Shown piece after piece: positions 25,561 through 33,978 of a stretch of 64,000 bases of DNA. Position numbers and translations under genes: made by a program. Position 1 is the first letter of the stretch. Each line of letters starts with the position of its first letter. The stretch is from the NCBI GenBank assembly GCA_947498625.1, contig CANMKR010000002.1:558001-622000 (forward strand), given 5' to 3'. The DNA comes from an uncultured Kangiella sp. Lineage in GTDB: Bacteria > Pseudomonadota > Gammaproteobacteria > Enterobacterales > Kangiellaceae. A model generated the notes under the pieces. The model ran no database searches and was not told the origin of the DNA. It saw only the letters and a list, made by a program, of their open reading frames with translations.

Positions 25561-25887
25561 TTATTTTTTTAGCCCTGGGAAACTACCAACAAACTTCACT
25601 TTTAAATCCGCTTCAAAGGGTGTGATATAAACTTTCAAATCTGGAAAGCTATCAACCGCTTGCCATAAGCCGCATTTATTCGCAAAGCTTTCAACCAGCT
25701 TCACCCTTAAATCCTCATGCGCTTCCACCACTTTAATTTTTATATTCGCATTAGATGCATATTCAACAAATCGCACTTTCCCATAAAGATTATGTCCTTT
25801 ATGTAGGCATGGGTTTTCTTGCGCTTTCAGGTCGCTGGCCGACGTAATAAAGGCGATCACAAAAAGGAATAATGTTTTTATATTCAT
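25561..25887 (-). CDS. small exported protein, DUF6150-like
   Basis: I start at ATG 25887 (MNIKTLFLF), giving 108 residues with a signal peptide; the longer form from 25917 puts ten polar residues ahead of the signal. The mature part is a run of short strands of the form KVRFVEY, NIKIKVVEA, LRVKLVESF, LKVYITPF, DLKVKFVGSF, a repeating V-x-V/F pattern resembling DUF6150 proteins. Function unknown; probably periplasmic or secreted. Two cysteines (CLHKGH and KCGLWQ) could form a disulfide. Confidence 0.55.
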   Translation of the reverse strand: MNIKTLFLFVIAFITSASDLKAQENPCLHKGHNLYGKVRFVEYASNANIKIKVVEAHEDLRVKLVESFANKCGLWQAVDSFPDLKVYITPFEADLKVKFVGSFPGLKK

Positions 25888-26049
25888 ATATGATTTCTCT
25901 ACCCTAGTGCTATCCAATAGCTTTATGCTTGATTATTGAGCAACCTTGCTACCTATAAAAGAATAAAGCTAAGTCGACTTTGCCACAAGTCCTTGCTACT
26001 CTTCCTACCCATAGATTAGGACATACAAAAGCCGTAGAAAAAATCCAAG

Positions 26050-27147
26050 ATGTCACAACTACTAACCTTCATCTTTGCCATTGGCGCTTTTCAGGGACTA
26101 GTACTATTCGTACTTCTAATAAGCGACAAGCGAGTGAATTATGCCAGTAAACTTTTAGGCGTATTCTGTCTAATGATTGCGAGCTCCTTTGCCCTGCCGT
26201 TGATTTTTGATGCAGGGAATGGCCCTTTAGCTTGGCTAATTGCACCAATGGTCTTTTTGCCAGCTTGCTATGGTGGCGTTACCTATTTGTACTGTCGAAC
26301 CGCTATTACAGGCTCACCTTTAAAGCTATTAGACTTACTCCATTTAATTCCTTTAGTTATTTGCTATCTGCTTAATTATGAAATTTTATATTCGCCAGAA
26401 AAAGCGTTGGAATTTTTGGCAATGCACAATGATGCCACTTTAACAAAAGCCATCACAGCCGCGATTATTTTCGCTCAAATTGTGCTCTATATCATTTTGA
26501 TTATCAGCATGCTTGTCTATTATCAAAAGAAAGCTAAGCAGACGTTATCATCCTACAATCCCGATATTTTCAAATGGCTATGGAGTCTTACCGCATTTGC
26601 TGTACTCTTTTGGGGGCTCTCCATTGTCTTTAACTACATCAGTCGAATGCCCAGCATCAACCTTTTAGCCTACGCTACCATGGTCTTAATGGTGTATTTC
26701 ATTGGCTTTGTTCAATGGCGAAACCCGGGCATATTCCATATCAAAAAGTTGGAAAAGCAACCCGAAATAAAAGCCAGCCAAGACGCTTCCGAAGGCTTAC
26801 TGGATCAAGAGATGCGTTCAAGCATCTTGAAAACGGTTCAAGAACAAGTCAAAGAGCAGTCTTTGTACCGTAATAGTGAATTGACTTTGGCAAGCTTGGC
26901 AGAAGAAGTTGGGGTGAGCATTCATCACCTTTCAGAAACCATCAATCAGCAAGGTGGTAAAAACTTTAATCAGTTTATTAATGAATACCGAGTAGCTGAA
27001 GTGTGCGAACAACTCAAACAAAAAAGCGAACGTAAGCTGATTGACCTGGCCTTAGATGCTGGTTTTTCCTCGAAAAGCAGCTTTAACGCCACCTTTAAGA
27101 AGCTCACTGGCAAGACGCCAAGTGTTTTTCGTCAAGAAATAGCCTAA
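26050..27147 (+). CDS. membrane-bound AraC-family regulator
   Basis: The 365 residues divide into an N-terminal membrane half (about seven hydrophobic helices to residue 225) and a C-terminal AraC-type DNA-binding domain with two helix-turn-helix units (LTLASLAEEVGVSIHHLSETI and KLIDLALDAGFSSKSSFNATFKKLTGKTPSVFR). Such proteins sense a signal in or near the membrane and act at a promoter. The next gene downstream, beyond a repeat array, is an amidohydrolase whose promoter has TTGGAC palindromes, an obvious candidate target. The regulated signal is unknown. Confidence 0.85.
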   Translation: MSQLLTFIFAIGAFQGLVLFVLLISDKRVNYASKLLGVFCLMIASSFALPLIFDAGNGPLAWLIAPMVFLPACYGGVTYLYCRTAITGSPLKLLDLLHLIPLVICYLLNYEILYSPEKALEFLAMHNDATLTKAITAAIIFAQIVLYIILIISMLVYYQKKAKQTLSSYNPDIFKWLWSLTAFAVLFWGLSIVFNYISRMPSINLLAYATMVLMVYFIGFVQWRNPGIFHIKKLEKQPEIKASQDASEGLLDQEMRSSILKTVQEQVKEQSLYRNSELTLASLAEEVGVSIHHLSETINQQGGKNFNQFINEYRVAEVCEQLKQKSERKLIDLALDAGFSSKSSFNATFKKLTGKTPSVFRQEIA

Positions 27148-27157
27148 AAGTTACTGC

Positions 27158-27670
27158 CGTCATTCCCACGAAAGTGGGAATCTTCTCAAGTCCTGCACAG
27201 AGTTCAAGAAGATTCCCGTTTGCACGGGAATGACACTTACAATTTATCCCTTATTTTGAGGGTCACTTCTTCTCTTCTATAATCGTCATTCCCGCGAAAG
27301 CGGGAATCCAGCCAAGTCTTGCGCTAAATTCAATAGGACTCCCATTTACATCGGAATGACACCGATAATTAAATCCTTTTTTAGACCGTCATTTCCGCGA
27401 AAGCGGGAATCCAGCCAAGTCCTGCACAAAATTCAATAGGATTCCCATTTACATGGGAATGACACCGATAATTGAATCCTTTTTCAGACCGTCATTCCCG
27501 CGAAAGCGGGAATCATGCCAAGTCTTGCGCTAAACTCAATAGGATTCCGATTTACATGGGAATGACACCGATAATTGAATCCTTTTTTAGGCCGTCATTC
27601 CCGCGAAAGCGGGAATCCAGCCAAGTCCTGCACAAAATTCAATAGGATTCCCGTTTTCACGAAAATGACG
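27158..27670. repeat. tandem array of five ATTCCC/GGGAAT palindromic units
   Basis: Units begin with CGTCATTCCC at 27158, 27284, 27387, 27490 and 27593, so the last four have an exact 103-base period. Each unit has a left palindrome (ATTCCCGCGAAAGCGGGAAT), a spacer (AGCCAAGTC-TGC...AATTCAATAG) and a right palindrome (GATTCCC...GGGAATGAC). Spacers are nearly identical between units in this array but differ from those near 33 and 36 kb. The arms resemble dRS3-type repeats of other proteobacteria. This array fills most of the 663-base gap before the amidohydrolase. Confidence 0.9.
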
Positions 27671-27717
27671 CAATAATTAATATAATCAATCACTTAAAGC
27701 AAGGCACACGCCGAAAT

Positions 27718-27801
27718 TATAATCTTGGACGTCCAATATTAACCTATTGGACGCCGTCTCTCTGCCGAACTGGTGAAATGAACCCATCAAATAACTGATG
27801 G
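27718..27801 (+). promoter_or_regulatory. amidohydrolase promoter with TTGGAC operator and RBS hairpin
   Basis: A TATAAT box lies at 27718-27723. Just after it are a perfect 12-base palindrome TTGGACGTCCAA (27725-27736) and a third TTGGAC half-site at 27747-27752, forming also the looped repeat GTCCAAT...ATTGGAC. Position over the start of transcription suggests repression. Further on, CCATCA-AATAAC-TGATGG (27784-27801) runs into the ribosome site (GGAG) of the gene at 27811. Confidence 0.55.
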
Positions 27802-27810
27802 AGTTTCACA

Positions 27811-29337
27811 ATGTTAAAAACAATCACTAAATGGTTCTTATACATCCTAGCTGGCTTAACGGTTCTTACTATAGGCTTTCTAATTTGGTACAAAGGCGCT
27901 ATTAACGCTACCTATGGCGAAGATACTGAATTAGTCGATCACAAGGCCTTTGCCACCCCACAACAGCTAACCGCCATTACTAATGCCAATGTGCTGTCAC
28001 CTGATGGCCAAAGCATGCTGTCGAATCAAACCATCATCCTTGAGAATGGCAAAATTATCTCAGTTGGCAATAACGCTGAGATCCCAGCAAATGCCAAAAT
28101 GATTAATGGCCAAGGTAAATACGTTATTCCTGGATTGGTAGATTCACATATCCACCTGCACAAAAGCCCTAACGATCTCTTGCTTTACGTTGCCAATGGC
28201 GTAACTCATATCCGCGAAATGGGCGGCTTCCCAGAAAGCTTAGAATATCGTGAAGAAATCGAACAAGGTCGTATCGGCCCAAAACTGTACGTCGCCTCTC
28301 CGCCGATTAATATCAAAGACTATATCGAAGGCAAAGGATTTGAATTTTTCTCTCACCACGAAGCAGTTCAAACCCTAGAGCAAGCCGAAGACAAGATCCG
28401 TGACTATGTCGATGCTGGTTATGACGCTATTAAAACTTATCATTTAGATATGCCAAGCTACCGTGCGGTGAACAAGCTAGCTGCCGAGCTCGGAGCCCAT
28501 ACCGTTGGTCACTTCCCGTTAGATTTTACCTTGGATGAACTAAAGGTGACACAGCAACGCGAATTAGCGCACCTAGAAGAAATCGTCAGCGTATTAATTC
28601 GTGAGTTTGGTTCCATCAATAAAAAAGGTAGCGATAATTTCTACAAGCACGTTCAAGATCGTAGCCAAGAAATTATCGACGATATATTGGCAAAAGATAT
28701 AACCGTAAACTCAGTGTTGCTTTATATGGAAAATATCCATGACCAATTCAGCGATTTAGAAGGCAAGCTAAGAAGCGTACCGATTGAGTATGTAAACCCA
28801 GCGCTGGTAGAAGGCACTAATTTAATCCCAGGCTTTAAGGTCGGCTGGTTACCAGGTTTCAACCAATTTGAAGCCACCAGTCATTCGCACGAACAAGACT
28901 ACAAAGAATATGACGTCTATTGGACAGCTCGTGAAAAAGCACACCACATCCTTTTAGAAGCTATGATAGAGCGTAATGTAAAAATTGTGGCAGGCTCAGA
29001 CACAGGTGGTTTCTTAGTAGTACCAGGCTTCGCCCTACATAAAGAAATCCAGTCGCTTAACAATGGTGGCATGACTCCAGCACAAGCCCTAGCAACAGCT
29101 ACAAGCAACCCAGTAGAGTTAATGAAAAGTGACGCTGGAATTATCGAAGCTGGAAAACGAGCAGACTTAGTGATTTTAAATAAAAATCCATTAACAGATA
29201 TTAAAAATACCCAAGCCATTGATACTGTAATTCTTAATGGCCGTACACTAGAGCGTCAGCAGCTGGATGCTATGCTGGAGGCGGTTAAAAAAGCTAATAA
29301 TAGAAGTCGGAAAGTGGATATTGATCAATATTTATAA
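27811..29337 (+). CDS. membrane-anchored amidohydrolase
   Basis: The 508-residue protein begins with an uncleaved-looking membrane helix (residues 8-27), so the catalytic part likely faces the periplasm. It belongs to the imidazolonepropionase/prolidase-like amidohydrolases: metal HxH in VDSHIHLHK, later IKTYHLD, a VGHFPLDF segment and the metal Asp in GSDTGGF. The C-terminal composite barrel strand (GKRADLVILNKNPL) is also typical. Substrate unknown; related enzymes hydrolyse imide or peptide-like bonds. The regulator at 26050 and the operator upstream suggest induced expression. Confidence 0.83.
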   Translation: MLKTITKWFLYILAGLTVLTIGFLIWYKGAINATYGEDTELVDHKAFATPQQLTAITNANVLSPDGQSMLSNQTIILENGKIISVGNNAEIPANAKMINGQGKYVIPGLVDSHIHLHKSPNDLLLYVANGVTHIREMGGFPESLEYREEIEQGRIGPKLYVASPPINIKDYIEGKGFEFFSHHEAVQTLEQAEDKIRDYVDAGYDAIKTYHLDMPSYRAVNKLAAELGAHTVGHFPLDFTLDELKVTQQRELAHLEEIVSVLIREFGSINKKGSDNFYKHVQDRSQEIIDDILAKDITVNSVLLYMENIHDQFSDLEGKLRSVPIEYVNPALVEGTNLIPGFKVGWLPGFNQFEATSHSHEQDYKEYDVYWTAREKAHHILLEAMIERNVKIVAGSDTGGFLVVPGFALHKEIQSLNNGGMTPAQALATATSNPVELMKSDAGIIEAGKRADLVILNKNPLTDIKNTQAIDTVILNGRTLERQQLDAMLEAVKKANNRSRKVDIDQYL

Positions 29338-29353
29338 GAGCTAAACATCCTTG

Positions 29354-29388
29354 ATAAGAGCTGAGTTTTTAAATTGCTCGGCTCTTAT
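29354..29388 (+). terminator. terminator between amidohydrolase and the NTPase gene
   Basis: TAAGAGCTGAG, a loop and CTCGGCTCTTA form an 11-position stem (one G-T), 17 bases after the amidohydrolase stop. The T-run on the plus strand is short (TTA), so efficiency is uncertain; it may also serve the convergent gene ending at 29417. Confidence 0.65.
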
Positions 29389-29416
29389 TAAAGATATAAT
29401 TTTTTGAAACTCTACC

Positions 29417-31735
29417 TTATCCATTAATCATGAGTGATTTAAAAAACGCAGGATTTATACAATACCTGACATTTGCTTGTTTTTTCTTTATAAAGCCTTT
29501 AAGAATATTCATATTGTAATGGTAATTATAAATATACTTTTCCTCATTAGAGTTAATTTTAACACCTAAAAATCCATACCATAAAAGCAAGTCCAGCATT
29601 TTTTCACCCTCAGACTCTTCAACATAGTCTGTAATCTTGTTTAAAACTTCATCTAGGCTTAGTTCTTTTTTTGACTCAATGAACGAGTATAATATTCCAT
29701 CGCTGTCACTTGATATATCTCTGAGCTCATAGCCTATATCATTTAGTAGGTCCGTAGAAAATGCTGACAATCCTTTCTCAATATCTTCCTGAGTAATTTT
29801 TGAATGATTCAAATTAACAGCATAACTTTTGCAGTGACCAATAAGATTAAGTAAGAATCTAGGTCTCATTAAGCACCTATCAATTAAGTACTGTGAACTT
29901 TCTTCACCATGATAATGGCTAACGCAAATTTGGCCCCATATTTGTTCGAAGGTTAGATCACTATCTAAATTATTAGATACAACTCGTAATCTAATCAATT
30001 CTCTTAGCAAATCTGTGTCAGTCCAGTCTAAAAGAACGCTGGCTTCTTTCCCTCTATCTGATGTATCTGAAACTAATAGCTCATATACATCATTCCTTAA
30101 GAACACAATAGTATTCACTTCTGTATTCTGTCTATCGAACTGCCTCTCTAGCTTTCTACTTGCATCAATCAAAGACCTTATAATGATTAAGTCTTCATGA
30201 GTAAGCCCTGTAGTCGGCCAACCTTTGTCAATATTATCAAAAAGTAACCATAGAGTTTCTTTATAACGCATGTATTCTTTAATATGACGGGATATTTCTC
30301 TTACATCATGAGAGTAAAGGAGTTGAGTTACTTGAGCTGAAGATAAACGACTATTATTCCCATCACTATATTTTTCCATATAATTTGAAGATATTTTTTC
30401 CATTAAAATTTTCATGCGCTCGGAAAAGTCTCCTTGAACATCATATTCTTCTGTTTTGTACAGTTCTTCTAATTTTCTATATGGTTCAAATAAGTTTTGT
30501 TCATGAATATGTCTTACCTTATCTTTTTCTAGAATTTTGTAACAAATTTCTAACAGTAATAAATATTCCCAAAATGCCATGATAGTATGCTGAAGAGTCC
30601 CCTCTTCTAAATACTCAAGAATCATTTCTTTAAACTTTATTAACTTATATCCGTCAGGCTTCAGATCTAAAACGATATTTTTTTTATTACTTCTTTCTCG
30701 GTCCCTTACTTGCAAAAAAATCGCAGATTTACCTGCTCCTTTTCTTCCAATAACTAAATTAGCTTCACCTCTTATAGACTTTAGATATTGATCTGTTTTC
30801 AAATAATAGGCTTCCAATGTTCTCATTTCATTTTCTGCAGAAGATGCGCCTAAATCTAATGTTTCTAAGAATGACTCATTATGACTAGGTACAACATCTA
30901 ATGTTTGCTGATATAGCTCAGCAACTTCTGCTGCAAACTCTGCAATATATTCATTAACATCGTCAGGATGGTTACAAATACTTACGAAGTCTCGATAATC
31001 TAAAGGAACAGGGTCCTGTCCAAACTGTAGAATCGATATTGCTTTTTTCATCCCAGCAGATAATCCAGCAATAAAGGCTGCTCTAAGATTATGAACCTCA
31101 TATCCTTTTTCTTCTGAGTTTAATAAAGGAACGACAACCCCATAAGATTTTGCAACATTCTTAATCGCATCAGACGCCGATAATCTCGATTGTTCTGATG
31201 GATCAAAATTCCTAAAAATATATCTGCTTTTTTTTACCCTTGAGATTATTCTAGTTATCCAATCAGTTTTATGTTCCCCCTCCAGTAAATATAATGGTGA
31301 TGCTTGATCAATTTTTTCATTTATAGGAATTGGGCTTATATTTTCAATATTTTTTAAGTATTCACAAAGCTGGTCGGAGTTTTCATACTCTTTGTAACCT
31401 AAGGTATCAAATATACCTACTTCATTGAGGCTAGGCTCACTATCAGCAACACTTTTATTTTTAGTTATTAATACCCTCTTATTCTGTCCGATTGCATATC
31501 CTATTTCATAGGTAACATTGAAGTTTAATTTTGAAATATCTGCCACTAAAAAATCAGCATCATCGATCCCAGTTAAAACCTTTGCGGATATAAAGCACCC
31601 TACAATATCTAACGCTTTCCAAGATTGGATTACTATTTTGTTATTAATTTCTTTAAATTTGCTAACAGCCGAGTCAATAGTTGTACCGATTGCAGTTGGG
31701 TTAGATGGGTAAGCGAAAAAACCTTTTATTGTCAT
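29417..31735 (-). CDS. NDT/TIR-like domain plus Sll1717-type P-loop NTPase, candidate defence protein
   Basis: The start at ATG 31735 has AAGGAG in the right place (772 residues). Residues of about 1-95 form a nucleoside-deoxyribosyltransferase/TIR-like Rossmann domain: GFFAYPSNP, DDADFLVADIS and NVTYEIGYAIGQNKRVLI, with the family's active-site-like Glu in YEIG. A second related segment follows near 195-250 (HNLRAAFIAGLSAGMKKAISIL). A P-loop NTPase starts with GRKGAGKSA near 330 and has WLLFDNID as probable Walker B, then a helical C-terminal region. NADase-like plus NTPase layouts are common in anti-phage proteins. Function is inferred; it stands alone behind the prpF terminator. Confidence 0.7.
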   Translation of the reverse strand: MTIKGFFAYPSNPTAIGTTIDSAVSKFKEINNKIVIQSWKALDIVGCFISAKVLTGIDDADFLVADISKLNFNVTYEIGYAIGQNKRVLITKNKSVADSEPSLNEVGIFDTLGYKEYENSDQLCEYLKNIENISPIPINEKIDQASPLYLLEGEHKTDWITRIISRVKKSRYIFRNFDPSEQSRLSASDAIKNVAKSYGVVVPLLNSEEKGYEVHNLRAAFIAGLSAGMKKAISILQFGQDPVPLDYRDFVSICNHPDDVNEYIAEFAAEVAELYQQTLDVVPSHNESFLETLDLGASSAENEMRTLEAYYLKTDQYLKSIRGEANLVIGRKGAGKSAIFLQVRDRERSNKKNIVLDLKPDGYKLIKFKEMILEYLEEGTLQHTIMAFWEYLLLLEICYKILEKDKVRHIHEQNLFEPYRKLEELYKTEEYDVQGDFSERMKILMEKISSNYMEKYSDGNNSRLSSAQVTQLLYSHDVREISRHIKEYMRYKETLWLLFDNIDKGWPTTGLTHEDLIIIRSLIDASRKLERQFDRQNTEVNTIVFLRNDVYELLVSDTSDRGKEASVLLDWTDTDLLRELIRLRVVSNNLDSDLTFEQIWGQICVSHYHGEESSQYLIDRCLMRPRFLLNLIGHCKSYAVNLNHSKITQEDIEKGLSAFSTDLLNDIGYELRDISSDSDGILYSFIESKKELSLDEVLNKITDYVEESEGEKMLDLLLWYGFLGVKINSNEEKYIYNYHYNMNILKGFIKKKQANVRYCINPAFFKSLMING

Positions 31736-31766
31736 ATTTATTCTCCTTGTAATCTCAAATATTCCC

Positions 31767-31794
31767 ATAAAAAAAGCCGCTTAACAAGCGGCTT
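31767..31794 (-). terminator. intrinsic terminator of the prp operon
   Basis: On the minus strand AAGCCGC-TTGTTAA-GCGGCTT is followed by TTTTTATG, 44 bases after the prpF stop. It separates the propionate operon from the NTPase gene, which therefore needs its own promoter in a very short space or relies on read-through. Confidence 0.92.
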
Positions 31795-31837
31795 CAACAA
31801 TGCAAATTTGCATTAATATTAATGCTTTACAATTGAT

Positions 31838-33040
31838 TTATTCAAAAGGAACTCGAATACTCCCTTCCATTAAGACTCTAGCACTGCGACTCATAATGAC
31901 TTTTTTAGCTTTCCATTGACGGTTTTCCTCAGCAACTTCTGCGCCTACTTTTAAGGTGCCTGAAGGGTGGCCAAAACGTACTTCATTTCTATTGCCACCA
32001 CCCGCTGCTACATTAACTAAAGTTCCAGGAATGGCTGAAGCTGTTGCGATAGCGACTGCGGCTGTGCCCATCATGGCGTGATGGAGTAAGCCCATAGAAA
32101 TCGCTCGAACGTTTAAATCGATATCGTTTTGGGAAATATCTTTACCACTTGAAGAGGTATACGATTTTGCTGGCGCAACAAAAGCAACTTTAGGCGTGTG
32201 TTGGCGAGTTTTTGCTTCTTCGATATCAGTAATCAAGCCCATCTTGATAGCACCGTAAGCTCGAATCGTTTCAAACATAGTTAATGCTTTATCATCGCCA
32301 TTGATATTGGTTTGTAGTTCAGTGCCATTAAAAGCGCCGTCAGTACCATTGCCCTGCATATTGGGTATTTCATCTGCATTTAAGAAAATGGTTGGAATAC
32401 CCGCAGTGATCATAGTGGCCTTAAAAGTACCAATACCTGGAACCTCTAAATCATCCACTAAATTGCCCGTTGGGAACATGGGCGTATCGCCTGATACGGG
32501 CTCAACGAATTCGATTTTTACTTCTGCTGCGGGGAAAGTTACTCCGTCCAATTCAAAATCACCTGTCTCCTGGACTTCACCGTTAGTAATCGGCACATGA
32601 GCAATAATGGTTTTCTTGATATTGGCTTGCCAAATACGAACCACGCAAATGCCATTTTCAGGAATACGCTCAGCATCAACTAAGCCACTACTGATAGCAA
32701 AAGAACCCACTGCCGCAGTTAAGTTACCGCAGTTACCGCTCCAATCCACAAAAGGCTTATCAATCGACACCTGACCGAATAAATAATCCACATCGTGATC
32801 GGCAACCGAGGCTTTAGACACAATCACCGTTTTACTGGTACTGGAAGTCGCCCCGCCCATACCATCGGTTTGTTTACCATAAGGATCAGGACTACCAATC
32901 ACGCGAAGCAACAATCTATCGCGCGCTTCGCCAGCAATCTGCGCTGCTTCTGGCAAATCGGTTAACTTAAAGAAAACACCTTTAGAAGTACCGCCGCGCA
33001 TATAAGTGGCTGGGACTTTTATTTGGGGTGGAAATTTCAT
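31838..33040 (-). CDS. prpF: 2-methylaconitate isomerase PrpF
   Basis: PrpF isomerises 2-methylaconitate so that the AcnD route of the methylcitrate cycle can proceed. The 400-residue protein has a diaminopimelate-epimerase-like fold. The N-terminal MRGGTSKGVFF and GGATSSTSK blocks and the DWSGNCGNLT segment mark PrpF. It is normally next to acnD; here the two are 938 bases apart, with a GIY-YIG gene and two repeat clusters between. It ends before a strong terminator. Confidence 0.95.
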   Translation of the reverse strand: MKFPPQIKVPATYMRGGTSKGVFFKLTDLPEAAQIAGEARDRLLLRVIGSPDPYGKQTDGMGGATSSTSKTVIVSKASVADHDVDYLFGQVSIDKPFVDWSGNCGNLTAAVGSFAISSGLVDAERIPENGICVVRIWQANIKKTIIAHVPITNGEVQETGDFELDGVTFPAAEVKIEFVEPVSGDTPMFPTGNLVDDLEVPGIGTFKATMITAGIPTIFLNADEIPNMQGNGTDGAFNGTELQTNINGDDKALTMFETIRAYGAIKMGLITDIEEAKTRQHTPKVAFVAPAKSYTSSSGKDISQNDIDLNVRAISMGLLHHAMMGTAAVAIATASAIPGTLVNVAAGGGNRNEVRFGHPSGTLKVGAEVAEENRQWKAKKVIMSRSARVLMEGSIRVPFE

Positions 33041-33061
33041 GTTTCTTGTTACCTGTTAGTT

Positions 33062-33376
33062 GATTCCCGTTTTCACGGGAATGACGTTAATTTTTAATGA
33101 CGGGCTGTTTCTAAGCCGTCATTCCCGTGCAAACGGGAATCTTATAAAGTACAACTCAAGCTTTATTCATGGGCAGTATATCCTTAACAGGATTACCACT
33201 TTTCCCTGAAGGAATTTCCTTCGGTCACATGGGAATGACACTATTCCCTAATCGTCATTCCCGCGCAGGCGGGAATCTTACCAAGTACAATTCGAGCTTT
33301 ATTCATGGGCAGTCTATCCTTAGCAGGATTTCCACTTTTCCCCGAAGGAATTTCCTGCGGTCACGTGGGAATGACA
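33062..33376. repeat. ATTCCC/GGGAAT repeat cluster, prpF side
   Basis: A lone right arm (GATTCCCGTTTTCACGGGAATGACG, 33062-33086) is followed by two units starting with CGTCATTCCC at 33117 and 33253, a 136-base period. Their common spacer includes CTTTATTCATGGGCAGT and a nested palindrome GAAGGAATTTCCTTC inside the right arm. This spacer is different from those in the other clusters. The cluster ends exactly where the GIY-YIG reading frame ends. Confidence 0.88.
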
Positions 33377-33664
33377 CTAAAGAATTTCAGACCAAAGATC
33401 ACTCCATTCAGGGTTATTCGCTTCAATCAAATCAAGTTTCCACTGTCGATTCCATTTCTTCATTTGTTTTTCTCGAACTATGGCACTTTCCATAGTTTCG
33501 TGCTGCTCAAAATAAACAAGCTGAGTAATGTTGTACTTTTTACTGTGCCCATCAACTAGATGGTTTCGATGTTGCCAGATTCTTTTAATTAAGTCGCTGG
33601 TTACACCTATGTATAAAGCTCCGTCTTTTTTGTTCGCTAATATATAAACGAATGGAGATTTCAT
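33377..33664 (-). CDS. GIY-YIG nuclease family protein between repeat clusters
   Basis: The 95-residue protein is a single GIY-YIG domain: VYI at 6-8 and YIG at 18-20, the conserved arginine (R28 in IKRIWQH) and the glutamate in REKQMKKW (E65), ending in the family's NPEWSDLW. These stand-alone domains are widespread in proteobacteria and have no settled role. It reads in the same direction as the prp genes and sits between acnD and prpF. Repeat clusters border it on both sides, touching its stop codon and lying 27 bases before its start. That placement suggests insertion of gene and repeats together. Confidence 0.87.
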   Translation of the reverse strand: MKSPFVYILANKKDGALYIGVTSDLIKRIWQHRNHLVDGHSKKYNITQLVYFEQHETMESAIVREKQMKKWNRQWKLDLIEANNPEWSDLWSEIL

Positions 33665-33691
33665 ATCCTTTGTTCTCCAAGTTATTTAATG

Positions 33692-33962
33692 CGTCATTCC
33701 CATGCAAATGGGAATCCTCTCAATGTTAACTCTCAGCCTAAATAAACCCTAGTCCATATACTCAGCAAGATTCCCGCCTTCGCGGGAATGACATCCTTTT
33801 TGAACCGTCATTCCCATGCAAATGGGAATCCTCTCAATATTAACTCTCAGCCTAAATAAACCCTAGTCCATACTCAACAGGATTCCCGCTTTCGCGGGAA
33901 TGACATCCTTTTGTACCGTCATTCCCGTGCAAACGGGCGACCGAAGGAAGTGCCCGTGGTGA
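33692..33962. repeat. ATTCCC/GGGAAT repeat cluster, acnD side
   Basis: Units start with CGTCATTCCC at 33692, 33806 and 33917 (114 and 111 bases). The first two share a spacer (CCTCTCAAT-TTAACTCTCAGCC, AAATAAACCCTAGTCCATA); the third is cut short and carries a rearranged arm (GGGCGACCGAAGGAAGTGCCC). The cluster reaches to within 16 bases of the acnD stop codon and, with the GIY-YIG gene, fills the acnD-prpF gap. Confidence 0.88.
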
Positions 33963-33978
33963 ATCCTCTCAAATATAA

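Noticed and set aside
27158-27670. Regular repeats looked like a CRISPR array
   Set aside because: Repeats are palindrome pairs with a 103-base period and near-identical spacers; no cas genes. A palindromic repeat array fits better.
33169-33559. Plus-strand frames over the repeat cluster opposite the GIY-YIG gene
   Set aside because: They are translations of repeat DNA (IPLFPEGIS-type text) with no ribosome sites.
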